The notes beneath the pieces are model-generated. The model did no database searches and was not told the origin of the DNA. It saw nothing but the letters and a program-made list of their open reading frames with translations. The position numbers were made by a program, and so were the translations under genes. Below are positions 41,701 to 49,986 of a stretch of DNA of 64,000 nt, one piece after another; within the stretch, counting starts at the first letter, position 1, and each line of letters starts with the position of its first letter. The stretch spans positions 62,001 to 126,000 of the IMG/VR virus record IMGVR_UViG_3300046328_000499; one strand, written 5' to 3'. Source of the DNA: a virus.

Positions 41701-42775
41701 AGTAGTTGAACAAGTTACGCCTATTGAAGAAGTTGTTAGTAATGTTAATGTAGAGGAAGAAGTAGACTTAGAAGATGATTATCAAGCTGAAAAACTTCGT
41801 ATATTAAATAATATTGATTTAACTAATTTATCAGAAGAAGAAAAAGCAAATATAGAATTAGCTAAAACTAATCCTGAAATAGAGATTATGGATCAAAATT
41901 TTGATTTAAATGTAGAGTTTACAACAGAAGTTCCTTATATATTGATTGATAGAAAGTTGGATATAGAATTTGAAACTATCTCGAAAACTTATTCAGAATA
42001 TTCAATAATACCAAAAAATACAAAAGGCGTGTTACGAACACTTGAAATACCATTCCAAAAGCAATCTCGTACTTCTGATTTTTCTACTGAAATGTATATA
42101 ATGAAACAATTCATTGAAAAGCTACAACCATTAATTCCTGGTTTAGATATTCAATTTGTTGATAAATCTTATATTAGAAAAACATTTAATGATGAGAGAG
42201 TTAATTGGCACGGTTGGGTTGATGATAATGTTGTATATCTTAATACAAATAAATTAAATCTTGAAACACCTGCACACGAGATTACACATATTTTATTAAA
42301 CTTAATTAAAAATCAAAATCCTGAATTGTATCAACAAATAATTAATTTATCTTTGGAAAGAACTGATATTATAAAAGATATTTTACCAAACTATAAAAAT
42401 TTATCACCAGAGCTATTAGGAGAGGAAGTATTTGCTACATTAATAGGTGAAAATACAGCAAAAGTTTATGTAGATTCTAATCAAACTAATTTCTTTACTA
42501 GATTTAATCAAATAGTGAATAAATTCTTTGATGAAATTAAAAAAATTTTCTCTTATATTTTTCCTAAACAAAATATTTCAAAACTAGAACTAAACAATAA
42601 AACAATTAAATCAATGGATTTATATACACTATTAGATTTAATAGGAGATTCTGGTATTAAAGTAGACTTAAATAGTTTAAAAACTAAACCTATTCACACT
42701 TTCAATAAAAAAACTATTGAAAAATCAATGGAGAAACTAATTGAATTAGATAGAATAACAAACAATTGTTTTTAA
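35747..42775 (+). CDS. Polyvalent protein: two zincins, ART-like domain, SF1 helicase
   Basis: This encodes 2342 residues. A GS...DLHDID motif at about 394-420 hints at a nucleotidyltransferase fold. A zincin-like metalloprotease motif HEAFSH (H670, E671, H675) is followed by EHELIAHS. An ADP-ribosyltransferase-like domain spans about 926-1075 (EVLFHGTDTKFDKF, IHTSIDFQLAMDYS, EYDGFLLNNNEIIV), as in phage polyvalent proteins. An SF1 helicase of the RecD/Dda type spans about 1225-1770 (GGAGTGKT near 1252, IIIDELS near 1357, LLYVAYSRTVDHLVV near 1740). A second zincin HEITH (H2177, E2178, H2181) lies near the end, with GEEVFATL downstream. Only two cysteines occur: residue 3 (MFC) and the penultimate residue 2341 (NNCF). 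Protease activity could mature neighbouring polyproteins or act in the host; the sequence does not decide. Confidence 0.85.
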   Translation: MFCPNFKNPSVKLDFNKLLYNQNQEGLSEEEFNLLMLDKDKFKKILSIEPDKLKAVYVAYNIYNKYEGDIDKFLSIAQLPIVYETLGNLSIDFRIASEEEWNQIINSNEVKELSKKEEFDSKLENKLIDFIKGLNIEVDTNADELLNNLEFNSGNTLAAFDVLQKFLALKSNIGDKVLAKQTANIIYTFLGKKSLLGIEIWKNIKTWSKYKEIYDKYDTYDYKKGYEEQSEDIEYGQSESFNVFAHKQVIIEFISDAILEGYNNKYIGEKRKNPDLDKAYFESKGYKNKYEQNWIKKIYAKIWNWINENIFDNVAVNTYTESQLKDIVLDIVDDVYKKDYTKFIRNYFQNTDGTFSDFKGGDLEPKEYQKTLDKDPFAKKIITDLFNNPFVDYKLSGSQVIRKYGRLVRSISEDLHDIDGVITLNQFEKEQNHKEFRYWAKTRGLELMQTRSQEVFLKEIIPFLKNQSWYSNISNMFPSWKLTTAFIGKDHKNAESITITGYVEHPTEIDTKTGKKKQYILDFFLRTDEGNYPEIFDNYWKDWKQIFEAKLNMGRSKDLNDLIYFIPFKKDKYKFTNKGFRYFSFDESSSKSSRVYRQNKNSNQSIEVITDSLQPITTELESRFNIPTKFITEQEAETQFTRPNSKGFFDFDTQTAYLIENQATIDSTVHEAFSHPFIEVARIQNPELYSNLVTEAIKDKSLVDKIKEDYSNADKIEFEHELIAHSIDKYIKEELDFKKNKGLIAAIKRFFNEMSIALKAIFKKKNIDIKEISPLTTIKDLARFVSYGKGTIDLKSALKNNELILSPKLDVLKLSKEESYQIAEKEFLNSDLQGLELITAINNRADEIYNKGLHSDVKLSDIPHGFVQKLYYLDKDKFDSISQVREELTEQQRGNIQELKQLEPVYAVASDSKVQEFLNSIYPDSKVKEVLFHGTDTKFDKFDKSKTTKKGTKSKTKAIHTSIDFQLAMDYSATNQGYFSASDMYKKVGDEIENLMVVLPVVVNVKNILDSKNLSYNQSKSLEYFDKEQLKLYLEYDEKRSNINVNEYDGFLLNNNEIIVENENQVTILNSPETIQKFQQFISTQSNSIESLSQQIQSNPNSTQSKEFFYWLSQLVSSTSDKTIILNEKSTLKDLYSALKDVTTPFKPFNRIYSQVLSKQERIQAIKDKMAAKNQEKQLSETEIGNLLVKKYNTEQALKKSQNVVEEPLLNNGLNKDQQNASNEIEKFFKSPSSVNKIEDLYNLNNVWFLSGGAGTGKTYLINRLLDNLANEENFTLGISGTTVGIYATSNKAVGEISLANEQYKVSRDSKLNLDPAVTVHDLFGLVYEEGKASTLKNITYGEAAFYKKLSGYKYIIIDELSLANNQLFDLIQERLNLLAEKYDKYKIPKLLFVGDFAQLPSPSGKEIEVEGMSIKQDNKIIDSIYHKYQISKLSGDNNVEKRYSELTINMRAKYDDLFKAAESFKALTIRLNHILLYKLPMQITVNGSPQEDTVQLVRKELTALLNKKQNTPNITYLFSEDENTFIEDYVKLYKQEVFDSKGNIKLNINLRSVAMIGYNNSKHLNNIRITKEIRKRIFGANKEDFNVGELLILNQKDFYPLKDEITNKPPILNLVKEQRVIISSIPRIVEVPTTLKYLTPDLDTMPLYEFEVTTELGEKAIFRIPVNKNLRNVNSFIEFVYETDNGKLYYEVLEHYNFIDTFYGYNITAHSAQGSSYLNNFVSEKNIATNKNLFEKLKLLYVAYSRTVDHLVVLTDISEVMSKKNISNSNASFKQAKIELEKINSELDKRSINIFDANSVIEETTNDIKTNVPILSEEDMNTGRSAKEIGKLMSQLPSTLYSIAVNPKSTSLDDKYIISNKPKLEIERKSSALNNLYISNATQKSKFPNVISFTSIEDINKFQQASKQYGGQLILPKEGVLLPTNSDLKEQVLITLNNRIDPYKTGQFEFIEVGEFARQVMKSKSTLENRTKETLKEQLIEVPKVVEQVTPIEEVVSNVNVEEEVDLEDDYQAEKLRILNNIDLTNLSEEEKANIELAKTNPEIEIMDQNFDLNVEFTTEVPYILIDRKLDIEFETISKTYSEYSIIPKNTKGVLRTLEIPFQKQSRTSDFSTEMYIMKQFIEKLQPLIPGLDIQFVDKSYIRKTFNDERVNWHGWVDDNVVYLNTNKLNLETPAHEITHILLNLIKNQNPELYQQIINLSLERTDIIKDILPNYKNLSPELLGEEVFATLIGENTAKVYVDSNQTNFFTRFNQIVNKFFDEIKKIFSYIFPKQNISKLELNNKTIKSMDLYTLLDLIGDSGIKVDLNSLKTKPIHTFNKKTIEKSMEKLIELDRITNNCF

Positions 42776-42808
42776 TACATTTTAATAATTAAATTACAAT
42801 AAAATATA

Positions 42809-44245
42809 ATGAATTGTACTTCTGAAATATTAGCAATAAATGGTAATAAGTCTTTATTATTTAAGGACTTATTATCTCATTTTAATCAAGATGAAAAGAA
42901 AGCTTTAGAATATTATTTAGATTTAAGTTCTTCTTTTAAACAAAATGAATTAGGTAATTTTGAATTATTACAAAAATTAAAGTTTAATAAAGAATTATCC
43001 AATTCTCAAAAAGATACATTTAAAAAGAAGTTTCGTAATGATATAAATCTATTAGAATTATCACTTGAAGGATTGAATTTAGATGAAAATTATGAACCTC
43101 ATATAAATTCTTTATTTCCTATTACAATAAATAGTTCAAATACACCAAATCTTGTTGTTTGTTGTGTAAATAATGAAAATGATTTTAATAATTGGATTAA
43201 TAATAATTACTCTGGTGAAGTTATATTAGATTTAGAACAACTCAAAAAAGATTCTAACTTAAATGATGTTGAGGCACTTTCAATATTAAATAGAAAACTT
43301 TATTATAATTTATTAAAAGGTAACTCTGTTGTATTAAAAGCTAATCCATATCATCAAGCAATATTAGATTTATTAAAATCAAAGAATATACGTTCTAATC
43401 AATCAGGTGTATTATTTAATGGAATTAGAGAATCTTTGAACATACCTTTTATTGATTATAGAGATCATTTAATACAAAACAATAAAACAATAATTGAATT
43501 GAGTGAGTCTACTAAAATTATTACAGATTTATTGATTAACAAGTACTCGTTAGAAGGTGAAAAACAAGATATCAAAAATAATATTAATGTTTTGCCTTAT
43601 TTATTAAGATTATTAGATGAATCAATTTTATTAACTAATCCTGAATATTTTTCTTATAGAAGTGGTGTTATAAATGATTTGATTCAATATTATCCTCAAT
43701 TAGAGATATTTACAAAAGATACTAATCAATATTTTAAAGTAATTGGTACAAATAAAGTATTTGAATTTAATTTATTTAAACCTACAAAAATATTAAGTAA
43801 ATCTTCACCAATAGAAGAATTATTAAAAAAATTACCACAGAATAAAAAAAAACCTGCAACAACTCTTTTACAATTGAATAATTATAGTGAAGAAATAATT
43901 TCTAAATTAAAGAAATTAAAATCTGTTAGAATTATTAAAGGTGAATTTAAGACATTAAAGAATAGTTATGCACAAGCATTAAAAGATGTTGCAAACATTA
44001 ACAAAGAATATTCAATTTTATTAGATACTTCACCAATTACTTTTACAAAACCTTTTAATGGAATTTCTACTTTAATTATTAATGCAGAACAAAAGAAACC
44101 TGAAACTTTGTTACAATTTTTAACTAAACTTAATCCTTTAACTGCTGAAAAAGAATATCGTAATCAAGTAAATTTATTAGGAAAAAATTTAGCAGAAATC
44201 CATTTTCAACTTTCCCAGCAAGGTCAAGTATCAGTTGCTTGTTAG
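42809..44245 (+). CDS. Polyvalent-type protein with Cys-headed N-terminal module
   Basis: This encodes 478 residues, small beside its neighbours. The first 55 (MNCTSEILAINGNKSLLF, then KKALEYYLDL) resemble the start of the next gene's product and the LF-x-x-L...YY leader common in phage polyvalent proteins. The rest is Asn/Lys/Leu-rich with no recognised motif. Cysteines are residue 3, a CC pair at 118-119, and the final residue (SVAC). It starts 33 bases after the preceding stop. It ends in TAG, 18 bases before the long hairpin at 44263-44338. It may be a spacer or adaptor in the same virion assembly; the function is unknown. Confidence 0.7.
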   Translation: MNCTSEILAINGNKSLLFKDLLSHFNQDEKKALEYYLDLSSSFKQNELGNFELLQKLKFNKELSNSQKDTFKKKFRNDINLLELSLEGLNLDENYEPHINSLFPITINSSNTPNLVVCCVNNENDFNNWINNNYSGEVILDLEQLKKDSNLNDVEALSILNRKLYYNLLKGNSVVLKANPYHQAILDLLKSKNIRSNQSGVLFNGIRESLNIPFIDYRDHLIQNNKTIIELSESTKIITDLLINKYSLEGEKQDIKNNINVLPYLLRLLDESILLTNPEYFSYRSGVINDLIQYYPQLEIFTKDTNQYFKVIGTNKVFEFNLFKPTKILSKSSPIEELLKKLPQNKKKPATTLLQLNNYSEEIISKLKKLKSVRIIKGEFKTLKNSYAQALKDVANINKEYSILLDTSPITFTKPFNGISTLIINAEQKKPETLLQFLTKLNPLTAEKEYRNQVNLLGKNLAEIHFQLSQQGQVSVAC

Positions 44246-44262
44246 TCTTTGTTAGTTAAAAT

Positions 44263-44338
44263 TATTTGATATGAGAAAAAATTTTTTTATTTTGAAGTAT
44301 TAGTGTTACTTAAAAAAAATTTTTTCTCATATCAAATA
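44263..44338 (+). terminator. Long near-perfect hairpin in the late operon
   Basis: The left arm starts ATTTGATATGAG, then six A and seven T (44264-44288). The right arm mirrors it with eight A, six T and CTCATATCAAAT (about 44312-44337). About 26 pairs form with one bulged base, around a loop of roughly 22 nt (44290-44310). The 191-base gap otherwise holds only an A/T-rich leader for the gene at 44437. A bidirectional terminator, an RNase processing site and a stability element are all possible. The stem is symmetric, so strand is nominal. Confidence 0.6.
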
Positions 44339-44436
44339 TTATTGCTTTTTAAGATATATAATAATTGAACAATAGTTAAGTTGCACTCTAATCAATTTAA
44401 AAAATAATTTAAAGAATAATTAAATCATTTTATATA

Positions 44437-47400
44437 ATGTTTTGTAGAAATCCAAAAGAAATAACAGTAAAAACCAAGTCAGGTAAGCCTTCTATATTGT
44501 TTAACCAATTACAGAAAGAATTTGGTAAAGAACAAGGCTATAAATATTACTTAGAAATACATACACAAGAATTTTTAAATAGTTTTGGTAACTGGATTGA
44601 TAATAAAGTAATTAAATCTAAGTTAGATTCTAGTGGAGAACCTAAAAGAGAGTTTTTAAGTATATCTTATCAAAAACCAAAGACTATTAATGAAGTATTA
44701 GGTACAAATTTTTCATTGAAGTCAGCATTAGAATATCTTAAATTAAATGAAAAAAGTGAGTATCGAGATTTAAGTACATTTCTATCTTTATTTAAAGAAT
44801 TAAATAATGTTCAAATCAGTTTTCTTTCTCCTGAAGAATTGATTGGAAAAGAACTATCTTATAGAACTCAAATATTAAAATCAAATTCAAGTTTTTATTC
44901 AGCAAAAGAAAATAAAATTTATATTAATAAATCTAGTTTAGACCCAGATTTAGCTGTAATTCACGAGATTGTTCATGCGGTTTCTCATTATAAATTAAAT
45001 GGAGCTTCAAATAATATTAAAAATGAGTTTGATTCTATTAGAAAAACTATTTCTGAGTATATAGTTAATTTACCTATTACAGAAAGTGAAGATTTATTAT
45101 ATAGTTTGACTAATATTGATGAGTTTTTAGTTGGGATATTTACTAATTCTAAACTACAATCTTACTTAAAAATAGTTGATCAAGATAATATCTCTTTATT
45201 TAATCGTGTAATTAACTGGTTTAAAAAATTATTAAACATACCGCAAACAAACAGCTTATTTGATAAAGTAATAGATTTAACTAAACAGCTACCTAATCAA
45301 AAAGATTTGAAATCAGATTTTATTTTATTTAATGACGAATCTACTAAAGTAATAGATATTATTGAGCTTATTAATAATAATGGAAGAAAAGTAGAAGGTC
45401 CTTTTGATATTGAGCAAGCTGATGAAAATACTTTTGATGGTAGATATATTGTATCTGATGACCGAAGTACAACAACTTATGGTACTACAACTTTTATAGA
45501 AAATAATAAGCAAATATTAAAAGAAAATCCTTGGGGAACTATGTCATTCAATATAAATGAGGTATTGACTGATATGAAAAGACGATACCAAGAAGAAGGT
45601 ATGAGTGAAGTAGATGCTGAAAACAAAGTGAATCAACAAATGCTTGATTGGAAATTAGAAAGAGAGTTAGGAACTGTAATTCACAAAGCTATTGAGATAA
45701 CTTATAAAAATATTCAAACTCTTACAAGTAAGCCAACAAAAGATCAATTAAATGCTGTAAAAGAAAATATAGCCGAAGAAATATTAGCTTTAGCTCCTTT
45801 TAAAAAACCAGAATTAGGTAGTCTCTCTAGTGTATCAGATGTAAAGAAATATGTTGATAGTCTTATGTCAGTTGCTAGAAAAATCTATATAGATTTAAAA
45901 CTACAGCCAGGAGACGCTCTTATAACAGAAGCTTCTGTATTTAGTGGAATCAATTTAGGTCTAGATACTTATGCTAATATAGCTGGTACAATAGATTTAA
46001 TTGTAATTCGAGCTAATGGAGACTTAGATGTGTATGATTATAAAACAAGTAAGAAAGCTTATGGTGAATGGAGTAGTGAAAAAAAGTTAAAAATACAATA
46101 TCAATTAAACATCTATAAAAATATTTTAGAAAGTAAGGGGTATGGTAAACTTAAAGTTAATTCTGTTAATATTATCCCTATTTTAATTGAAGCTGATTAT
46201 GAAAACCAGGATTTAAAATCAGTTGAGTATACTCGTGGAAGTATGTTTACAGGGTTAGGTAAGATTGCACCTGGAGGACAAATAGATGTGAATATTTCTA
46301 AATTATTTGATAAAGAACCTCAAACTATCTCAGCTAAAAAAGATTCTTTAACAGGACAACTATTTAAAGAAGTATTTGGTTCTTCAATTGTTAATGAAGC
46401 TACACCTTATATAGGAAATAGAAATTTTATTGAGATTTTAAAAGATGATAAAAATGTTTCTGCTGTTGATGATAAAGGAAATAGATATTACTCTCTCTGG
46501 TTACAGTCTACAAAAGAAAAAGAAAAGAATGTAGTAAAGATATTATTGAAAACTAAAAAAGGAGATACAGTAGTTCACGAAGAGGATAAGAAAGCAATAA
46601 CACAACTTTTAATTGATGATTATAATGATAATGGTAATTATTATATTAATGCAACTATTAGATATGTTGAACACATAAAATCAGAGGCAGGCCTATCAAA
46701 AACACCTTTTAAAGGATTGTGGAATATTGATCAAGTAGATACAAACTTGAATAAGTATTTAGATGGAGACCACAATCCTTGGAAACTAGATAATTCTTTT
46801 GAAGAATTACGTAGAAATGGAATTTTAGTTTTTCGTCACAATAACACAAATGTTTTAGATTTTGTTCATATTTCTACTATAAAAAGTAATGTTAATCCAA
46901 ATGATATCGTAGATGAAATGAAATTAGGAACTTCTTTATTAGGTAATTTTTATGGCGATACAGAAGAACTTGCACCAAATGTATTAAAAGCTTCATATAG
47001 AAATATAGAGGCTATAAAAACAGCTATGATTGCTATGTTAGAAACTGGAGATACTTTTAAGTCAGATAATGTTAAACCCTCTGCTATTGGTGAAATTAGA
47101 ATAGTATACCAAAATAAAGAATTTTCTTCTTTTACTTTACAGGACTTACTACCTACAATTAAAACTGTATTTACAACAGAAAGAATAAAAGATAAATTGG
47201 CTTCAAGTGAATCAGAAGAGCTTAAAACTTTTGATTTAAAAACTGCAATGGGAGCTGGTATAAATTCACAAGATTGGGTTCAATCCTTTACAGAATATGT
47301 TACAAGCTTTAATGCAAATAATACAAAAAATCGTATTGAGTTAGTTGAAACAGATGATTACAAAAAATTATTTGATAAATATAAAGAAACTCCTACTCAA

Positions 47401-49911
47401 AATGAAGTTAGAAAAGGGTTATTAAAACATCTTATAGAAATTAGAAAAAGTTTAGCTGGTAAAGAAACTACACTAGATAACGAAAAGAAATATTATTTAG
47501 ATAATGCTATACTACAACTTAATGGTTTGGTTATTTCATTGGATAAAGATTTAGAATCTAATTTTATTGAATTTGAAACTACCAACCCTATTAATATGAA
47601 TAATACTCTTATTTCTAATATTATAGATTATATAAATAAAGCTTTAGTAGTATTCCGTAAAAACTTTCTTACTTATAGAGAACGATTGACACCTATTGTT
47701 AATAATTTATATAAGAAAAACTTTACTTATATTGGTAAACTACAAGAATATACATTAGGTTCTACTACTGTTTATTTTAAGAATATGATTACAAAAGATA
47801 TGAAATTAAAAGATCCTAATAAAACTTATACAGAAAAAGAAGGTCCACTTAATGCAGAGGAAATAGCTTTTATAAATCAATTTATATTTGAAAGAGATGA
47901 AGCAATTAAAGAAAGATTAAGACAACAATATTACACAGAACAAGAAATTACTTTGTTATTTAATAGTCCAATACAACAAGCTCGTAAATTTGATATACCA
48001 TTAACTTTTCCTAGTAAAACTTCTTCTAAATTAGAAAATAATTGGAAAACTTATTTTAAAAATCTTTCTTTTGTTGAAGCTACTAAAAATTGGTGGGATT
48101 CTGTTATTAATATAAACAACTATATTGGAGAGGCTAGTAAAGGAATGGGAAGTGTAGATGTATCTTTTGATCCTTATGAAAGCCAGATTGTCAATGCTAA
48201 ACGAGAATTAAATATATTAAAAAACTCTTATGGAAAAAATGACATAATGAACTCATATATTACAAATATGGAAGATCGCCGTAAGAAACTTTTAGAAAGA
48301 AGTCAAGTATTTGAAACTCACTTAGAACACGTTTTAAATCAATTTACGTCTTATCAATATAAAGATGCAGAATTCCTTAAAATAAGGGTAATGTACGATT
48401 CTATTAAACAACTGATGTTATATAGAAAAGCTAATTCATTTGGAGCTTTACCAAATTTAGAAGCTTATTTAGATTCTTATCTTAATGGAGTACTAGACCA
48501 AAAAGATAAAACTATGGAGCTTCCCTTCCTAGAAAAATCTTTTTCTATTGTTAAAGATGCAGTATCAACTATTTTTATTGGTTATAATCCAATGCTTTCA
48601 GTAAGAAATTTGTTATCGGGTATTTGGAATACCAATATAGAAGCAATTGTTAATCAAACAGTAGGAAATGGTAATTTTACTTTAAATGATTTATATTCTG
48701 GGTACGGTGTAGTTATGTTTGACGAAGCTTTGCCTGATTGGGTCAGAGAAAAAAATATTAGTTTTTGTGACGGACTAGATAATTATTTTAATATAACTAA
48801 TATTGATTATACCAATATAGCAACTGAGATGCAAACTGGAAATAAATTAGGTTTATTTTCTAGTAAGTATATGTATCACTTTAATAAAATTCCTGATGTA
48901 GTAAATAGAAGAGCTATATTTATAGGACAAATGATTAAAGATGGGATAATTATAACAGAAAATGTTGGAGGAGTTAGTGAGAAATCAGCAGTAACAGTAG
49001 ATTCAGAAGGTAATTTAAGGTATGATCCAAAAAAAGATTTAAGATTTAAGTTATATTTTGACCCTATTTATCAAGCTAATCCACCTACAAATAAATCTGA
49101 TAAATCTGTATACGAAGCATATTTATCTCAAAAAGCATTGTATTCAAGAATCAAAGAAGAGTTAATTGCTACAGTAGGAATAGAAAAAGCATTGAACTCT
49201 GAGGGAGAAATTTCTCAACCTTATACTATAAGACAAATAGAAACCTTTAAGAACTTATCTGATAAAATGTTTGGAGCTTATTCTAATGACAAGAAAACTC
49301 TTTTAGGTAGAACTGCTTGGGGGAAATTATTACTACAATTTAAAACTTGGATGATTTCATTGAAAGAGAAATGGTGGTTACAACAAATTGATCAATCAAA
49401 ATCTAAGCAAGGTAAGTTTGTAAAAAAGAAAATTTATGACTCAGAAGGTAATTTAGTAAACATAATAATGGATTGGGAAGGTAAAACAATGGAAGGAATA
49501 TTTCAAACTATTGTTGCAGTATATAAACAAATGTATGAGAAGAATTTTAATTGGAGTACTTTAAGAGAAGATAGAAAAGAGAATTTAGTTAGATTATTAG
49601 CCGACTTATTAATGTTTTTATTAGGATATACTACAATGAGAGCTTTTGAAAGTTCAGAAAAAGGGATGACTGGGATAGAAAAACAATTTTATAAAAATGT
49701 TGCTGTATCATTTCAAGATTTAGCTGTTGCAAATGCAGCTTTTACAGTTGTATCAACTAATAATCCTATTGTAGGCTTTACTATCATAGAAACTTTTGGA
49801 AAAATATTAAAACAATTATTCGTTGATTTAGATGGAACTAAAGCATTAGATACAGCTTTAAAAACTACTGGATTAACTAGATTTTTTGTTAATACTTTTG
49901 ATAGTAAGTAG
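44437..49911 (+). CDS. Polyvalent protein: zincin and PD-(D/E)XK nuclease
   Basis: This encodes 1824 residues. Residues 1-55 form the polyvalent-protein leader (MFCRNPKE, KPSILFNQLQKEFG, KYYLEIHTQEF, FGNW). A zincin motif HEIVH (H176, E177, H180) is followed by an acidic NIDEFLVG. A RecB/Cas4-type nuclease spans about 405-570: GTVIHKAIEI, GTIDLIV with D520, DYKTSK with D534 and K536, and QYQLNIYK with Q554. About 1250 unassigned residues follow. Near the end are aromatic and hydrophobic segments (LLADLLMFLLGYTTMRAF) that could touch a membrane. Only two cysteines were seen, residue 3 and 1444, and none near the C-terminus. It is the last + strand gene before the convergent terminator. The nuclease could process host or phage DNA after ejection (inference). 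Confidence 0.85.
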   Translation: MFCRNPKEITVKTKSGKPSILFNQLQKEFGKEQGYKYYLEIHTQEFLNSFGNWIDNKVIKSKLDSSGEPKREFLSISYQKPKTINEVLGTNFSLKSALEYLKLNEKSEYRDLSTFLSLFKELNNVQISFLSPEELIGKELSYRTQILKSNSSFYSAKENKIYINKSSLDPDLAVIHEIVHAVSHYKLNGASNNIKNEFDSIRKTISEYIVNLPITESEDLLYSLTNIDEFLVGIFTNSKLQSYLKIVDQDNISLFNRVINWFKKLLNIPQTNSLFDKVIDLTKQLPNQKDLKSDFILFNDESTKVIDIIELINNNGRKVEGPFDIEQADENTFDGRYIVSDDRSTTTYGTTTFIENNKQILKENPWGTMSFNINEVLTDMKRRYQEEGMSEVDAENKVNQQMLDWKLERELGTVIHKAIEITYKNIQTLTSKPTKDQLNAVKENIAEEILALAPFKKPELGSLSSVSDVKKYVDSLMSVARKIYIDLKLQPGDALITEASVFSGINLGLDTYANIAGTIDLIVIRANGDLDVYDYKTSKKAYGEWSSEKKLKIQYQLNIYKNILESKGYGKLKVNSVNIIPILIEADYENQDLKSVEYTRGSMFTGLGKIAPGGQIDVNISKLFDKEPQTISAKKDSLTGQLFKEVFGSSIVNEATPYIGNRNFIEILKDDKNVSAVDDKGNRYYSLWLQSTKEKEKNVVKILLKTKKGDTVVHEEDKKAITQLLIDDYNDNGNYYINATIRYVEHIKSEAGLSKTPFKGLWNIDQVDTNLNKYLDGDHNPWKLDNSFEELRRNGILVFRHNNTNVLDFVHISTIKSNVNPNDIVDEMKLGTSLLGNFYGDTEELAPNVLKASYRNIEAIKTAMIAMLETGDTFKSDNVKPSAIGEIRIVYQNKEFSSFTLQDLLPTIKTVFTTERIKDKLASSESEELKTFDLKTAMGAGINSQDWVQSFTEYVTSFNANNTKNRIELVETDDYKKLFDKYKETPTQNEVRKGLLKHLIEIRKSLAGKETTLDNEKKYYLDNAILQLNGLVISLDKDLESNFIEFETTNPINMNNTLISNIIDYINKALVVFRKNFLTYRERLTPIVNNLYKKNFTYIGKLQEYTLGSTTVYFKNMITKDMKLKDPNKTYTEKEGPLNAEEIAFINQFIFERDEAIKERLRQQYYTEQEITLLFNSPIQQARKFDIPLTFPSKTSSKLENNWKTYFKNLSFVEATKNWWDSVININNYIGEASKGMGSVDVSFDPYESQIVNAKRELNILKNSYGKNDIMNSYITNMEDRRKKLLERSQVFETHLEHVLNQFTSYQYKDAEFLKIRVMYDSIKQLMLYRKANSFGALPNLEAYLDSYLNGVLDQKDKTMELPFLEKSFSIVKDAVSTIFIGYNPMLSVRNLLSGIWNTNIEAIVNQTVGNGNFTLNDLYSGYGVVMFDEALPDWVREKNISFCDGLDNYFNITNIDYTNIATEMQTGNKLGLFSSKYMYHFNKIPDVVNRRAIFIGQMIKDGIIITENVGGVSEKSAVTVDSEGNLRYDPKKDLRFKLYFDPIYQANPPTNKSDKSVYEAYLSQKALYSRIKEELIATVGIEKALNSEGEISQPYTIRQIETFKNLSDKMFGAYSNDKKTLLGRTAWGKLLLQFKTWMISLKEKWWLQQIDQSKSKQGKFVKKKIYDSEGNLVNIIMDWEGKTMEGIFQTIVAVYKQMYEKNFNWSTLREDRKENLVRLLADLLMFLLGYTTMRAFESSEKGMTGIEKQFYKNVAVSFQDLAVANAAFTVVSTNNPIVGFTIIETFGKILKQLFVDLDGTKALDTALKTTGLTRFFVNTFDSK

Positions 49912-49943
49912 TAGTGAATGATAGTGAATAAAATACAAAAATT

Positions 49944-49980
49944 AATCCCTTATAATATAACTTATAAGGGATTTTTTATT
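49944..49980. terminator. Bidirectional terminator between convergent blocks
   Basis: AATCCCTTATAA (49944-49955) and TTATAAGGGATT (49962-49973) form a perfect 12-bp stem with a 6-nt loop. T-rich sequence follows on the + strand, and A-rich sequence precedes the stem, giving T's on the - strand. It sits in the 75-base gap between the last late gene and the last early gene, so it serves both. Confidence 0.9.
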
Positions 49981-49986
49981 TTAAGT

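Noticed and set aside
8796-49911. Split inteins as the cause of the terminal cysteines
   Set aside because: No intein A, B, F or G blocks are seen at the protein ends; the only intein is in nrdA.
44243-49911. Recoded TAG stop codon, as in some crAss-like phages
   Set aside because: TAG ends genes at 44245 and 49911, with further stops close behind and no useful extension, and no genes are interrupted by TAG or TGA.
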